A DNA stretch of 64,000 bases from Rotaria socialis (Eukaryota > Rotifera > Eurotatoria > Philodinida > Philodinidae): the NCBI GenBank assembly GCA_905331475.1, contig CAJNYU010000497.1, forward strand, positions 193,440 through 257,439. The letters are read 5' to 3'. Below are positions 43,001-55,010 of this stretch, in pieces. The notes under the pieces were generated by a model, which did not search any database, was not told where the DNA came from, and worked only from the letters and a program-made list of their open reading frames with translations. Every line of letters begins with the position of its first letter. The first letter of the stretch is position 1. The position numbers were made by a program, and so were the translations under genes.

Positions 43001-44178
43001 TGTATTTACACTTTAAATATATCGATGTCAAACGATGGGCATGTCCGGCATGCACAGTGTAGATCTTTGATCTACGAGCTGCTGGTATAGCATCTAATTA
43101 GGAAATAATATGCGAAAATCAATGACAAGCTTTAAAATGTTTTTGAAGGTAATGTGTAAAATAATCATTGAGAATAGAAAATTTCTATTGTAAATAACTG
43201 TGTGAAGCTAGTGACTACCTGTATTTTGATATCGGACAAAAAATCTAAATGCAAATTTTAAGTTCAACTATTCGACAAAAGAAATCATTTTGATAAGCAT
43301 CAACTAACCACAAACAAAAATAGTCAGTTATGTATCCTATCTGAAGATAACATTCGAAATGTTTGAAACTTTGTTGAGAATCCTATCGTAAATTTTACAT
43401 AGTTGATATTGATATGGATTTGCATAGAACATCTGTTAATATGTGAATATGCAAACTAGGATTCATCCCCTACGTTAATATAGAAGGTTATAGCAAGTTG
43501 ATCAAAGATCATCAGCGATTTTTCTCTAAATTTGATATGTCCATCAGTGTGTTTGGAATAGAAAATGAAACATTTCATTTTTGTTTTGAGAAACAAACCT
43601 GTCCACGGTACCATATAATCACTGACATCGATTCACTATATTTAATATTTCCTAATAAATTTGCTTCTTAGAGTAGTCTAGACAAAACTTTTTTCTAAAA
43701 TGACGACATCAAATATTTGATATTTCTTTGATCATACATTGAGTTTGCTCTTGGAAACAGTCCGTCTACTTTTATTTTACTAGCATAAGAAATTATATTG
43801 TCATCATGCATTCATTAGTTTTGTGTTTGAAAGCTTTCAATATAGTATATGTTTCAGTATAAATAAAAATAATGCAATATCTAAATAGAGAGAAATATCA
43901 CATGATCTCTTTCTATCGTGTTGTCTGTAAATTACTCATGAGAAAAACTCAAGTTTTTTACGTGTTTTCATATTTTTAGACTTTGGAAACTTCTAAAATG
44001 CTGTATCCAAAACACTGTTTTGTCTCTCATATATTCAATTATTCATTTTCATTACAATAGCAACTACCAAATAATGAATAATCTTAGGTACGCATATTTG
44101 CCTAGAACAAAATATCCAAAACAAAAAAAAAACAAAAACTAAACAATCGGTACAAACGAAAAAACGAAAAAACACAAT
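40030..44178. other. Intergenic between convergent genes
   Basis: About 4.1 kb between the stop codons of two genes that face each other. It begins with GT-rich microsatellites (40056-40120). The rest is AT-rich with no supportable gene. A short perfect hairpin, gtagatc-ttt-gatctac, lies at 43059-43075 beside a GC-richer patch (gggcatgtccggcatgc). Confidence 0.55.
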
Positions 44179-45688
44179 CTAGAGTTCAAAATCTTCAAAT
44201 GGTTGTTGTTGATGATAAATTATAGATTTGAGTAAAAATCCCGGTGTAAGAAATTTTACATTCATATGACATGATTTATATTTATTTTCTAATTGGTGGC
44301 GATCAGCTATGGCATCAGCAAGTACAAGAAGAGTTTTCGATTGGTCTCGTGTTGACAGTTGTTCAGAATTGAATAATGTTGCACCACTTAATATAACTAA
44401 TTCAGCTAATTCATTACGAGTTAATGCTTTTTGAAATGATGCACAATCAATGGCAAATGATACTGATGATGAAAATAATGGAACAATAGAGTTCTGTCGA
44501 GCTAGATGCATAGTTGACATTGTTGCATCACCGTGAATTTCAAATGGAGTTTCATCAATGATTTTGTTTCTCATTAAGCATTCTTCAATCCAGCGTATTG
44601 AAACGATGAATATACGTCGAGCAACAGCTTGAAAAATCTTTTTCGACAACGTACATTGAAGTGGGTGAGAAGAATCATCAACAACTAAATGTGTAGTTGA
44701 TGAATTAACAGCCAGATTATTCGAAAGTGAGGCATATTGAGAAAAATGTTTGATAAATAAATCAAGTTGATGCTAAAATAAACCTTAAGTAACAATTATT
44801 TGAAAGATATAATAATTTATTTTAATACCCATTGTTCATCTAGTAAGTAAATAGTTGCGATTGATACATGTCGATGTTCAATATGCTTTGTTGGAAGTAA
44901 CGATGATGGATTAGTGTAATCATATTCAATGGAATTTTCAGATATTGTATCAGCATCAATTTCTAAACTTAATTGTTTAGTTTCAGGAAATGTTTCAGCA
45001 TTTAACTGCGAAAGAAAAATTGAAAGAATAAATCGATGAAAAAACTCAAGAGATAAGGAGATAAGTCAGTGAATTGAAATTGAACACTGAGAGCAAGTTT
45101 GATCAAATTTTTTATTAGATAAAAGCTTATTAAAACTAGATCTTATATTTTAGTAAACGTCATTAAATTATATTCTTAATAGAATATGAAAACAACGTTT
45201 TGAACTTGAATCGAATTCTAATTTTTTCTTACGTTTTGTCCTAAACAATGTTGAAATTCAGAGAAAATTTCTTTAATTTGATTAACATTAATATTTGATT
45301 TATCGTTAGATAACTGGTTTGTGGAAGATTTGGACCATTGATTAATACTCGACCGTTTCTTTTTCATTGAACATTGTTGATTTCGTAAATTTTGACAAGT
45401 TTTACTATTAACTGTCTAAAAAAGAAATCTTCATTAGTCTATTGAAACTAATCGACTGGAACACAAACTCTATTAGCAAGTTTTGTTCGATCATACGAGC
45501 GTAAATGTCTAAAATGTGTCATAAAAAGATATTCAATATAGATTTTCTAAATTATTCTACTTTGTACAAAGCGAATTTCGTTGAGCTTGAGACATACAAC
45601 CATCTACTGAACAAATACTACGACGGCGTGTTACATCCACAATATATTTCTGACCTGTTATATTATTTGTTTCGATAGGGTACGACAT
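44179..45688 (-). CDS. BRCA1/BARD1-type tandem BRCT protein, no RING
   Basis: Five exons: 45561-45688, 45469-45508, 45233-45415, 44829-45005 and 44179-44772. They give 373 residues. The C-terminal half is a tandem BRCT pair. BRCT1 spans about 160-262 (QLDLFIKHFSQYASLSNNL, STTHLVVDD, IFIVSIRWIEECL, then TPFEIHGD, like the FEVRGD of BRCA1). BRCT2 spans about 275-370 (LARQNSIVPLF, ELAELVILSGATLF, FLTPGFLLKSIIYHQ). The pairing and linker resemble BRCA1 and BARD1, which bind phosphoserine peptides in DNA-damage signalling. I cannot decide between the two. The N-terminus has no RING; instead C26-x4-C31-x9-C41-x2-H44 forms a possible zinc knuckle. The middle is basic and Ser/Asn-rich. It is divergently arranged with the KMT5 gene. 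Confidence 0.82.
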
Positions 45689-47063
45689 GGTACTACAAAT
45701 TTGAATGAAATGTTATAGAATGATAGCAAACAATTTTTCTACATATATAGAATTTTGTTCGTTCTTCTGAATTTATTTGAGCACGTGATATAAAGGACGT
45801 AAAAACGAAATGCTAATGTAGTTATAACGATTTAACAAGAATTTTAAATTATCTATACAAACGACAGCATAAACAGAGGAAAAATTCTTTTTCTATTATC
45901 CTTTGATTACATACAGCAAATTTTTAAATTAGATAATATTATACAAGAGATCATATCGTGTCTCTATTAATTAAATTATTAAGTATTATTTACTGATTCC
46001 CGTCCAGTACTAATCAGCATTTTATATTTTCAGAAAAGATGCGTATGAAGTGTTCGTAGCTAAGTATTTAATCAAGTTCGTTGTAACATTGGTAATAAAA
46101 AAATTGTAGCGCTATCAAACAAATTATTGTTGATGTTAGATCTATAAATTTATATTTAACGAACAATCATGAAGCATTTAAAACATAGTTATCATAACGA
46201 ATTTATTTTGGTGAAAACTATTACTAGAATCCATCGTACACAGAATGAGAACAACGTTTTTCAATCCAATAAAAAATTCTTTGTATCACTACTAATAGAG
46301 CATCATTAGTACTGATGATGTATTAGATAAAAATTAAACTTTCATATCGTTTAAAATGAACGGCGTATAGTATTGTTTTGTTTGATAAATGTTTGAAACA
46401 GTTTAGTATGAACGATATTTGCTCATAAGACTTCATTTGTTGCTAATACTTTGATTAGACAGCAACATGTAGAATATGTCTCAAGAAAGTCATTCTATAT
46501 ATGTAAATTTGTTGTTGAAAAGTTTTCTATAGCAATTATGATTAGTCTATTGGATATCAAGAAATCTCTGAATATTTACTAAGATAAATATTTATAACTT
46601 GCATAATATAGCTTACAATTAGCATTTTATATCTAGTAATTATTTTTCTTGAACTATATATGTGTATAACAGATTGAGTAGATGTCACTGAAAGTTAAAG
46701 AGAGATTCTAAAAATGAATTCATAGTCAAGCCTTATTGGTTACAGAGACACAGATATGTCTATGGCTAGTGGCAATAAAAGACACTTTCTCGGCATCGTG
46801 CTGCTTTGTTCACACAAAGATTGTGAAAATGCCATAAGATTTTTCATCTAAAGTTTGACTTACATGTTTTTTTTTATACTAATTAGCTATTTACTGATGT
46901 TATTCGTTGAATTTAGAATATAATTATCTTTATTTTAGAGGATAATAAGATGTTCCATATTTTACACTTCAATTTCAATAATTGATATTAGTAATAAGAT
47001 GACACGGTGAAATTTCAATTTATTATTGCATATCAATAAATAAAAATTATTCATCTTATCAGT
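45689..47063. promoter_or_regulatory. Shared upstream region of BRCT gene and KMT5
   Basis: About 1.4 kb between the start codons of two divergent genes. AT-rich, with no further gene and no recognised element. Both promoters must lie here. Confidence 0.45.
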
Positions 47064-49089
47064 ATGTACAACGGAGTACCACGAGCAGTAGCCGATCTTT
47101 GGTAGTGCTTTGTTTTGTTTTTCTTATCTTTATTGATTTGTTATTAAATTTTAGTGAGAATGATGATCTTGCTACAATGATCACTGTCGATAGTGTATTT
47201 GGATTTACAACACATAAGATGAATATTCGTTTTCGACCCAATCGTCGTTTAACGCCGCAATGGAAACTAGCCGTTGAACAGTTTCAAGAACATACTGATT
47301 ATCAACGATGTTTCGATGAAGTTACTTCAATTGGAACATGGTATGATCAATTACTTGCACGAAAAAGTCCAACTCAGTTAACAGCATTCAAAGAACATGT
47401 ACGATAATAGAGATACTTTACAGGAGTATTGAAAATTTCGATTTAGATGTATCGTTTTCTTCATTTGTTCAATAAAAATTCTGGTGTTACACTTGAACCA
47501 TGTTATCGTTATTCAACAGAGAAATGTGGAGGAAAAGTAGTAGCAACGAAAGCATGGTAATGATAGATTCTTTTTCTTACGTTTGTTTAAATAAATTACC
47601 TGTATGTTTCTTGTTTTAGGGCAGTACATGATAAAATTGAAATGTTGATTGGTTGTATAGCTGAATTAAGTCCTGACGAAGAACAAGCATTTCTTAAACC
47701 TGGTGTAAATGATTTTTCTGTCATGTATTCTTGTCGTAAAAAGTGTTCACAGTTATGGCTAGGGCCTGCTGGTATTGAAATTTAACCAAGAAAAACCTCG
47801 ATTTCATTTATTTTCTTTTTCTTCTTAGCGTATATCAATCATGACTGTCGTGCAAATTGTAAAGTAAGTAAAATTAGCCTATTTTTTGTTTTGTTTCATT
47901 CTTAGCTATCGTTTGTTCTCTTCAGTTTGTGGCCACAGGTTTAAGTTCGGCTTACATTCATGTGCTTCGTCCAATTGAAATTGGTGATGAAATTACTTGT
48001 TGTTATGGTTCGGATTTTTTCGGAGACAGCAACTCACTCTGTGAATGTCGTAGCTGTGAAACGTAATTTTAATTTGTTTTTGTTTTTGTTACAACGATCT
48101 ATTCAAAATATCTTATTTCAGACTTAGTAATGGTGCATTTGCTCAAACAAATTCATCAATACCAAAATTATTAACAACTAGTGATATTACTACTACAGAA
48201 ATAGTAGCATCATCTATTAATAATGAGAAATTAATCAATAAAAATATAATTGTTTCTACTCGTTTACGTCAAACTGATAAACGTCTTCGTAAAATTCATT
48301 CAGCTAACAGTATGAATTCAATGCAAGAACAAAGTAAGCACTTTTATTCATGATGAATAAGAAGAATTACTATTCTCTCTATGTTTTAGAAAAAGCTACA
48401 GAAGTCGACAAAGTTACAGTACATGAAAAACAATCACTAGTAATTTATCGTAATAAAAATGGTCAATTTTCTTCTCCATCAGAGAGAATAAGTTTAAATA
48501 ATACGGTAAGTTAACATGTATAATATGATATGCATAAAGTTTTTATTGAATGTATTACTTAGACAATTACAAACACTTCAACAACGTCAACTTCTTCTCA
48601 TCAAGATATTCGATATAAATCTCATAAGAAAAAAATAGTAAGCTAGAAATATAGTACTTCTTATTACATATGTATTTTCTGTTTTAGTCGATTCGAAAGA
48701 AAAAAACAGATAATACTATTACTACATTTTCATCTCAATTGTCATCATCTTTTGGTCTATTACCACTGAATAGAAGAATACCACGTCGACGACCAAGTAG
48801 TTCACATTCATCTTCATCAAAGTCATATGTTGTTATGACTCGATATCAACCAAAAATCACAATTACTTCTTCTGATTCAGCATTTTTTTCGGACGGTACA
48901 AACTCAAATTCACAATCATCAACAGTACCAATGAAACAAACTAGAAAAACAATATCTCATTTACAAGTAAAATATTCAAAATATATCATCGATTCATATC
49001 ATATAAATATTATTATTTCTTTTGCTTTAGACAACAACAACAACGATGCATTCACCTTCATCTCGTCTTCTTTCGCCAGCGTCATCTAC

Positions 49090-49122
<33 letters not shown>

Positions 49123-49606
49123 TTCGATATCATCTTCACCGCGAACATATCCTAGTGGTCGTAAACGAACTTCTTCTCAATATTCATCATCATCTGCTTC
49201 GTTAACAACAACCGTGCATTCAAATAATCCTAATTTTCTTATGTGGCGCCCAACTATTCGTTCTAGTCGTCATTCAAGTACTTCTTCTATTAGTTCATCA
49301 TCAACAACAGCTGATAGTGAAAAACATTACATTAATACAAATACTAATAATGACAACAATAATAATAATAATAATAATAATAATGATACTAATGAAAGTA
49401 AAAATCAAATATCTCAACGCCCAGCTCTCCCAAAATTAACGATTCGCATGAGACCCGATCCTATTTTATTGAATGAACTTGGCAAAATGAAATCGTCGAA
49501 GTCATCTCTTGTTACCATAAAAATTGACAATGGAAAACGATCATTAAAAGAAACATCGACTAATGCAACAGAATCATTACGTTCAAGTAAACGTCGAAAA
49601 ATATAA
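47064..49606 (+). CDS. H4K20 methyltransferase, Suv4-20 type
   Basis: Eleven exons: 47064-47101, 47155-47398, 47447-47556, 47620-47771, 47829-47863, 47926-48062, 48122-48333, 48390-48505, 48563-48637, 48688-48966 and 49031-49606. They give 657 residues. The N-terminal ~240 residues match KMT5B/KMT5[30 protein letters not shown], then a SET domain with [49 protein letters not shown] (NHDC core) and [13 protein letters not shown] post-SET Cys cluster (CECRSC) follows. This family adds the second and third methyl groups to histone H4 Lys20. The long tail is Ser/Asn/Thr-rich with poly-Ser encoded by a TCA microsatellite (49091-49122) and a poly-Asn tract. It ends with a conserved-looking LTIRMRPDP segment and a basic end. 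Vertebrates have two paralogues; I cannot assign this one, so I give no symbol. Confidence 0.92.
49091..49122 (+). repeat. TCA microsatellite inside the KMT5 tail
   Basis: About ten TCA units in frame encode a poly-Ser run (residues roughly 486-496). It lies in the disordered C-terminal tail, so length changes in multiples of three would probably be tolerated. Confidence 0.85.
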
Positions 49607-49927
49607 GGAATCTTCATTTTTCACTACACCGTTTCTCATATAGTATATATATATATATATATATATATATAGGCATATGTGTGTGTGGCATAGTTCAGAT
49701 GCTTGCTTCTAATTTTCATGTGTTTATATGTGTAAAGTTACTTTTTTCCCTTCTGTTTTGTGCAGTCTATTATTGTAACATTAGATTTTGAATCGTGTCT
49801 CTCTTCATCAATACAGAAAAAATTGAATATATAGTTTTTTCCGAAATAAAACCTATTTGTTTGTTTTTTTGCTTTTGCGAGAAAAAAAAGAATGACTATA
49901 TAAAAAACAAAAACAAAATTTTTAGAT
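49607..49927. other. KMT5 3' flank and CHTF8 promoter
   Basis: About 320 bases. An AT microsatellite lies at about 49641-49671 and an aataaa signal near 49845 probably ends the KMT5 transcript, 80 bases before the CHTF8 start codon. Confidence 0.5.
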
Positions 49928-50482
49928 ATGGTGCAAATATTAATTGAACAGTGAGTAATTCGAACAGTATGCCATCTTGATACGAGAATTTCTTTTCATT
50001 TCAAGAGCAGAAAATTCAACAGAATTAATTTTAATAGAACTACAAGGTGCATTAGTAAGTCAATGTTCACGTATTACTCGTGTTTTCTTTGTTGCCTAAT
50101 TGAATATATTTTTTCTATGAGTTTTGTCATTTGCGACTAGAATTATTTTTTGAAATATAGGATTATGCTGCTGAAAAACAATCATTATCTGGTGAACGTG
50201 TTGGCTTTCTCTTTTTTACACAAAATGCAAGTTTGATCATAACCAATAGAGAGAGAAATATAATTATCATCATTTTTTAAGGACATGCCAGTATGTGTGA
50301 TCGGACAACATGTTCTCGATGGAAAAATGGTAGAACTTGACAAACCTTTATTAGTAATGCGTAAACGACAAGCAGATGGAACAAATAATACAAGCTATCA
50401 AGTTGAATGTGTAATCAAACGAAAATTACTCTTTCATAAACGATCAAAATCTATTGTACACTATTCATCAAAGAAAATGTGA
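49928..50482 (+). CDS. CHTF8: CTF18-RFC subunit CTF8
   Basis: Four exons, 49928-49950, 50006-50054, 50161-50226 and 50282-50482, give 112 residues; the human protein is 121. The start MVQILIEQ and the following LILIELQGAL match the CTF8 N-terminus (MVQIVIS, LMELQG). MPVCVIGQHVLDGKMVELDKP matches the conserved IPVLIVGHHILYGKI region, and VIKRKLLFHKRSKSIV the C-terminal ALIKDKILFKTRPKPI. With CTF18 and DCC1, CTF8 forms the alternative clamp loader that acts on PCNA and promotes sister-chromatid cohesion. The third intron (50227-50281) begins with GC (AAT then GCAAGT), a rare but known donor class. With a GT-only rule the gene would be broken. Confidence 0.9.
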
Positions 50483-51134
50483 TTAATATTTTTCCTGTTG
50501 AACTCATCATTGATATACAAATGTAAATGTCTTGAAGAAATAAAGGATATATATTTGTGATAAATAGAGGAAAATAGAATCTATTCGATTAAGAGCAAAT
50601 CAAACTTAAAGACCTAATTAAGTATAAATAGAAGTTGGTCAGGGCTGCCCCAACCAGAGATGAGAATGTAACACCCCTCTTCTCCAATAATAGAAAGTTG
50701 CTTAGTTGCATTAGTTAACAGATTACCAATAGTTGAAATTGTATTTGAAACACTTTTACTTCCACAAAAGTTGGAAGGGTTGACGCCGCCCTTCGAATGA
50801 CTATTTGTGATCAATAATAAGGTATATTGGCGAATCCTTTTCCAAAAAATAAATATCAAGTTTTAATTCTGAAATTTCGAAATCAAACAATTTGAGTTTT
50901 CAATGAAGATACAATTAACAAAGTCTAACTATTGAAATTAATCCCGTATTTATTAAGGTTTAAATATGAATTTATCGATTTCTATCACTGTTGATGTTTT
51001 AATTCCTATGAAAAAGTTTTGGTCTTCTATGTGCATTCTCAATACTGTATATAAATTGTTATAGGTGTGCCTTTCTCATGGATTAACACACCAACATTCA
51101 GTCAATTTCTTTCAAGAACGTAATATAGTTAAAT

Positions 51135-51284
51135 ATGGAGAACAGTGTGTATATTGGTTTAAAATGTCAGAAAAATCTTCCATCGCGCCATCGGAGTACC
51201 AAATTATGTTTAGAAAAGTTATATGATGAACTTGAATACAAACAAACAACGTATAGTAAACGTCAATCATCAATTAATGACTGA
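51135..51284 (+). CDS. Small orphan frame, 49 residues
   Basis: An ATG-to-stop frame (MENSVYIGLKCQKNL, then RSTKLCLEKLYDELEYKQ) with charged, balanced composition, unlike most AT-driven frames nearby. A second open frame overlaps it: after an acceptor-like ttatag at ~51064 it reads VCLSHGLTHQHSVNFFQER and stops near 51224. Neither is recognised. It may be an exon remnant or chance. Confidence 0.2.
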   Translation: MENSVYIGLKCQKNLPSRHRSTKLCLEKLYDELEYKQTTYSKRQSSIND

Positions 51285-54200
51285 AAGAAAATATGTATTG
51301 CTATTCGGTTTTTATATATCAGCCTGTACTTTACTATTTTGAAACTATCTCATTTAAATTGATTAATATTATTTTCCTTATTCGTTTTACGCTCGCATTG
51401 ACAGTTTATGTGTTATTCTTAGCACAATGCCCTGGAAATTAAAACAAGAGGCGAAGTTACCGTGGCCAAAAGCGAATAAGTTTTTGTTCAAGTTTAGTCG
51501 ATCGCATCACTGTAATGTGGAAAAAGTAACTCAAAATATCAAAAATATTTTAATTTTTGAAGATTTAAAGCCTTCAGAGAATACCTCCACTAGAGATTTG
51601 TCACCGATAGATTCTTCAACTTCGTTTACATGTTTTGTAATAAGATTTATCAGAAACTAAATCTAGGAAAAAATCTTCGAGAATTGGCAGACACAGCTGT
51701 CGTTCGTCTCATCGGTCGTCTTTTTCTAAAGTATGGATTACTATCGATGTCATATTGAGGTTTCGGGTGATAGGACTTTTCATTTAAATCAGTAGACGAA
51801 AGTATGAGCATCCTATTACTGTACATATAAATTCAGTCTGTATTGAAAACATCAATCTTGATATGTCAAATCTATTTTCTCGTATTATTAAGTTTCAATT
51901 TGTTTTTCGTGTATTCTGTCTCTCATTTGTTCCAAAGTATTAAGAAAGCAAGACAACGAATTTTGTCTATTCGTTAAATTTTTATTCAAAGTGAATGAAT
52001 CCAACAAAGCCTTGATAATGTATAGGAACCAGAATAACACTGAAAAATAATTTGATATATAAAGAAGACTTTATCGATAATGTTTATACTTACATACAAT
52101 CCCATACTTCGTTCTTTGAAACGAAACTGGAAGTTTAGTGACTATGCGTAAAACAGATATCTATTATGAGAAAATGCAACGCAGGAATGGAAACGCCATC
52201 TACTATGCTGATATGCCCTTCCTGTTTTGAATTGACCTATGGTATCTGTTGGTTTCATTAATTTCGTCACGTTGTTACTGTTGTATTCAATAATTAACCT
52301 TTATGCGATTTAATCTTCACCATGTTTAAAAGTCACGAGGAATTACTAATTATTAACAAATAATCGATCATTTATCGTCATACTATATATTCTATTTGTT
52401 ATTGTAAGTCTGCTCTAATTATTCAGTGAAACTCAGTGGACGCTTATCTGTTATCATAGAATAACTTCTCATATAGTAGCATAAGTTACATTTACGAATA
52501 TGAGGCGACAGAACGTTTCAGATTATTCAGTTGAGTTGTTGGCACCAAATATAGTGTGATATCGTATGCCACTTTTGCTAACAGAGTTTATAAATCTTCA
52601 TGAAATGAAACACATTTCTCAAACCATAGAAAAACAATTCATTTAGCTGAGAGAAACTAGAACAGTACATATTGCGTTTTGAAATAGCTATTTCTATTTG
52701 GTTAAATTAGCTTGATGTTAGCGAATTCGACGTTTGTGACGATGATATTGAGTTATTTGTAGTTGCTGAAGCATCAAAATTTGCCAAGAAGTCTATATTG
52801 ATTTTCTTATTCATCAACAAACTTGACGCATCAGTATCAGTAGAAACTTAGATAATAGAGAATATTTCCTTGCTTTTTTCTCGAAAGCTAGCTGAAAGAT
52901 CGGCAAAAAAGTCGAGGTAATTTCATCTGTGCAAAGACGGTGTATTATGCGATAATTTATCCAATAGATCGCCTTAGTAACATTTAATTATGCTAAGATT
53001 AACTTAGCCATTTTAAATAAAACAAAACTTGGTTGCTTGAATTGTGCAGCTACTTAGAAGTTTCCCTGCAATATTCTCAAAGTTGATATTACTAAACTAA
53101 TCACTTCTTATAAATTATCTTTATTTCGTCAATTATTTTAGTCGAGAAAGAAATTAGAATTGTATTGTCTTCAAAAGTTAGACTTGGTCTTCAACAGAAG
53201 AACGTTGATTGTTGCACACAAAAATCCGAAAGAACTAGCAAATGTATGCCATCAATTGTGTCTTCTAATTGGATAAAATTTATTTTTCCACTGTTAGGAC
53301 AAAAATGTTCATCTGATCTAAACAGATATGGGTCTTTTGCTTAAAAGATAGTCTACGTTCACCTCACTGATTATTTCTCTATAATTCATCAAAAGAAGAA
53401 AACGAATAAACTACATGTTTTCATTTTAATCTTTATGGAAAAATATATCTATTGCGCTACTCAATAAGTTAAAAATACCGGAAAACATCAATGTCACACT
53501 TAAATTCAATCAAGATTATCCATTTTTAATTTCTCATCTTTTTTCGGAAGCTTACGTAAGTGTATTTCAGCTTTGCATGATGACATTAATCTTAACAAAT
53601 ACGTGTTGTTCAGAGACAACTTCGTACCATTTAGCTTGAAGAACCGAATGCAAATCAACTTTTTATAAGAAATTCACGCTAGGTGAGCTAAATCGTTGAC
53701 ATTTACTCGACTTCTTCTAAAATCTGTATGTGTCATACTCAACTTCTCGCGAAATTAGACATTGTGAGCTATAACAGTATCAAAACCAAAGTCATAGCAA
53801 ATACTTTAATATCTAATTGTAGTCTACATAAGACAATAGCCTAATCGAGACACTGCATGGACCCTATGCATGAGACATTCCTAATGACAATAAGTTGACT
53901 ATTTATTAGTCTGTTCCGAACTGGTTTCATAGTTTGCCGGAGTTCGTCCCATTCTACACACAACTCTCATTAGTTTATCAATGAACCCATCTAGAATACT
54001 ATTCATTGATAACTCTCTTTCGTGTATACAATAATACGAAACAAAAATTCTTTTCTCTCTCCTCATCGCATGTACATGAAATAAAAAAATGGACCAACGG
54101 AAGTAGTGTGGCCTCTTGATATATTTTGTGATCATGAAAGCAAAAAAACAACAAATGAACATTTTTTCTCCGACGTTTTCTAGAATTGGTACTGAAAATA

Positions 54201-54415
54201 ACTAATTCTCCGAATACCTGTGCAAATGAGTGCAGCTCACGTATTTTTCAATCAATGCCATTGAATTTCGTCTGCCTGCAACATTCTTAATTTTTCTGTT
54301 GAAACAAATAACTTCAATTGAAATCGAAAAAATTGAAAAAAAACTTTGAATCTTGAACCTTTTTTGTATTTTCCTGGTAGCCCGATGGTGTAGCTGCAGT
54401 AACACATGCATTGTG

Positions 54416-55010
54416 TAGAACTCGTCGAGATCTATCAGGGTAAGTGTATCTCGACGTTGAAGAGTACTTCCTCGCCAATCCCGAAGGTTTTAATTGGGAA
54501 AGAAGTTAGTTAGGCACTAATTAGCGATTTTATGGGTCATTAAATGCTCTAACGAGTTCCACAAGGTGTCCATCGGATAGGAATTGTCAAGATCTCTCTG
54601 GAGAACTGTATCTCCATATTGGAGAATACACATGAGGGAATCACGGCGGCTTTAACTGAAAAAAGCATAATCAAGGGTATAATTAGCAGTTTTCAGAAAA
54701 ATGACTTAGTCAAATTGAATAAATGAGGCGCCAATTGGATAGAACTCATAAGGATCTATCTCGAGAGATATTTTTCATCGTTGAAGAGCATTTCTGGGCG
54801 AATCCTGATGGCTTTAATTCATGATATCATTAATTAAAGCCACTAATTAGTAATTTTGAGGACCATTTGGTGCTCTAACAAATTCAGTAAGGTCATCACC
54901 AGATAGAGCTCGCCGAGGTCTATCTGGAGAGATGTGTCTCCATATTGGAGAACAATGCTGGACAAGACGGAAAAGCTGATTTAACTCAGCTAAAAATCAT
55001 CTCAACTCAA
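54416..55010. repeat. Degenerate ~163-bp tandem repeat, about 3.6 copies
   Basis: Units start at 54416, 54578, 54740 and 54904, spaced 162, 162 and 164 bases. Each begins with tag-a/g-a-c/t-tc.. then ..gatct-a/c-tct and carries a clause like tctccatattggagaa or catcgttgaagagcat. A block resembling ggctttaa and a block resembling cactaattagtaatttt follow. Copies are well diverged from each other. No coding frame runs through them. Confidence 0.75.

Noticed and set aside
40030-44178. Hidden gene between INTS12 and the BRCT gene
   Set aside because: No frame above 62 codons, no chain of splice-bounded exons and no family motif on either strand.
51427-51660. 77-codon plus-strand frame (MPWKLKQEAKLPW start)
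   Set aside because: Not recognised and no clear partner exon; the second half is low-information. An acceptor-like ttcttag precedes it, so it is not excluded as an exon, but support is too weak.
54370-54430. Possible tRNA-like sequence (gatggtgtagctgcagtaac)
   Set aside because: No B-box and no acceptor stem; it merges into the first unit of the ~163-base tandem repeat.
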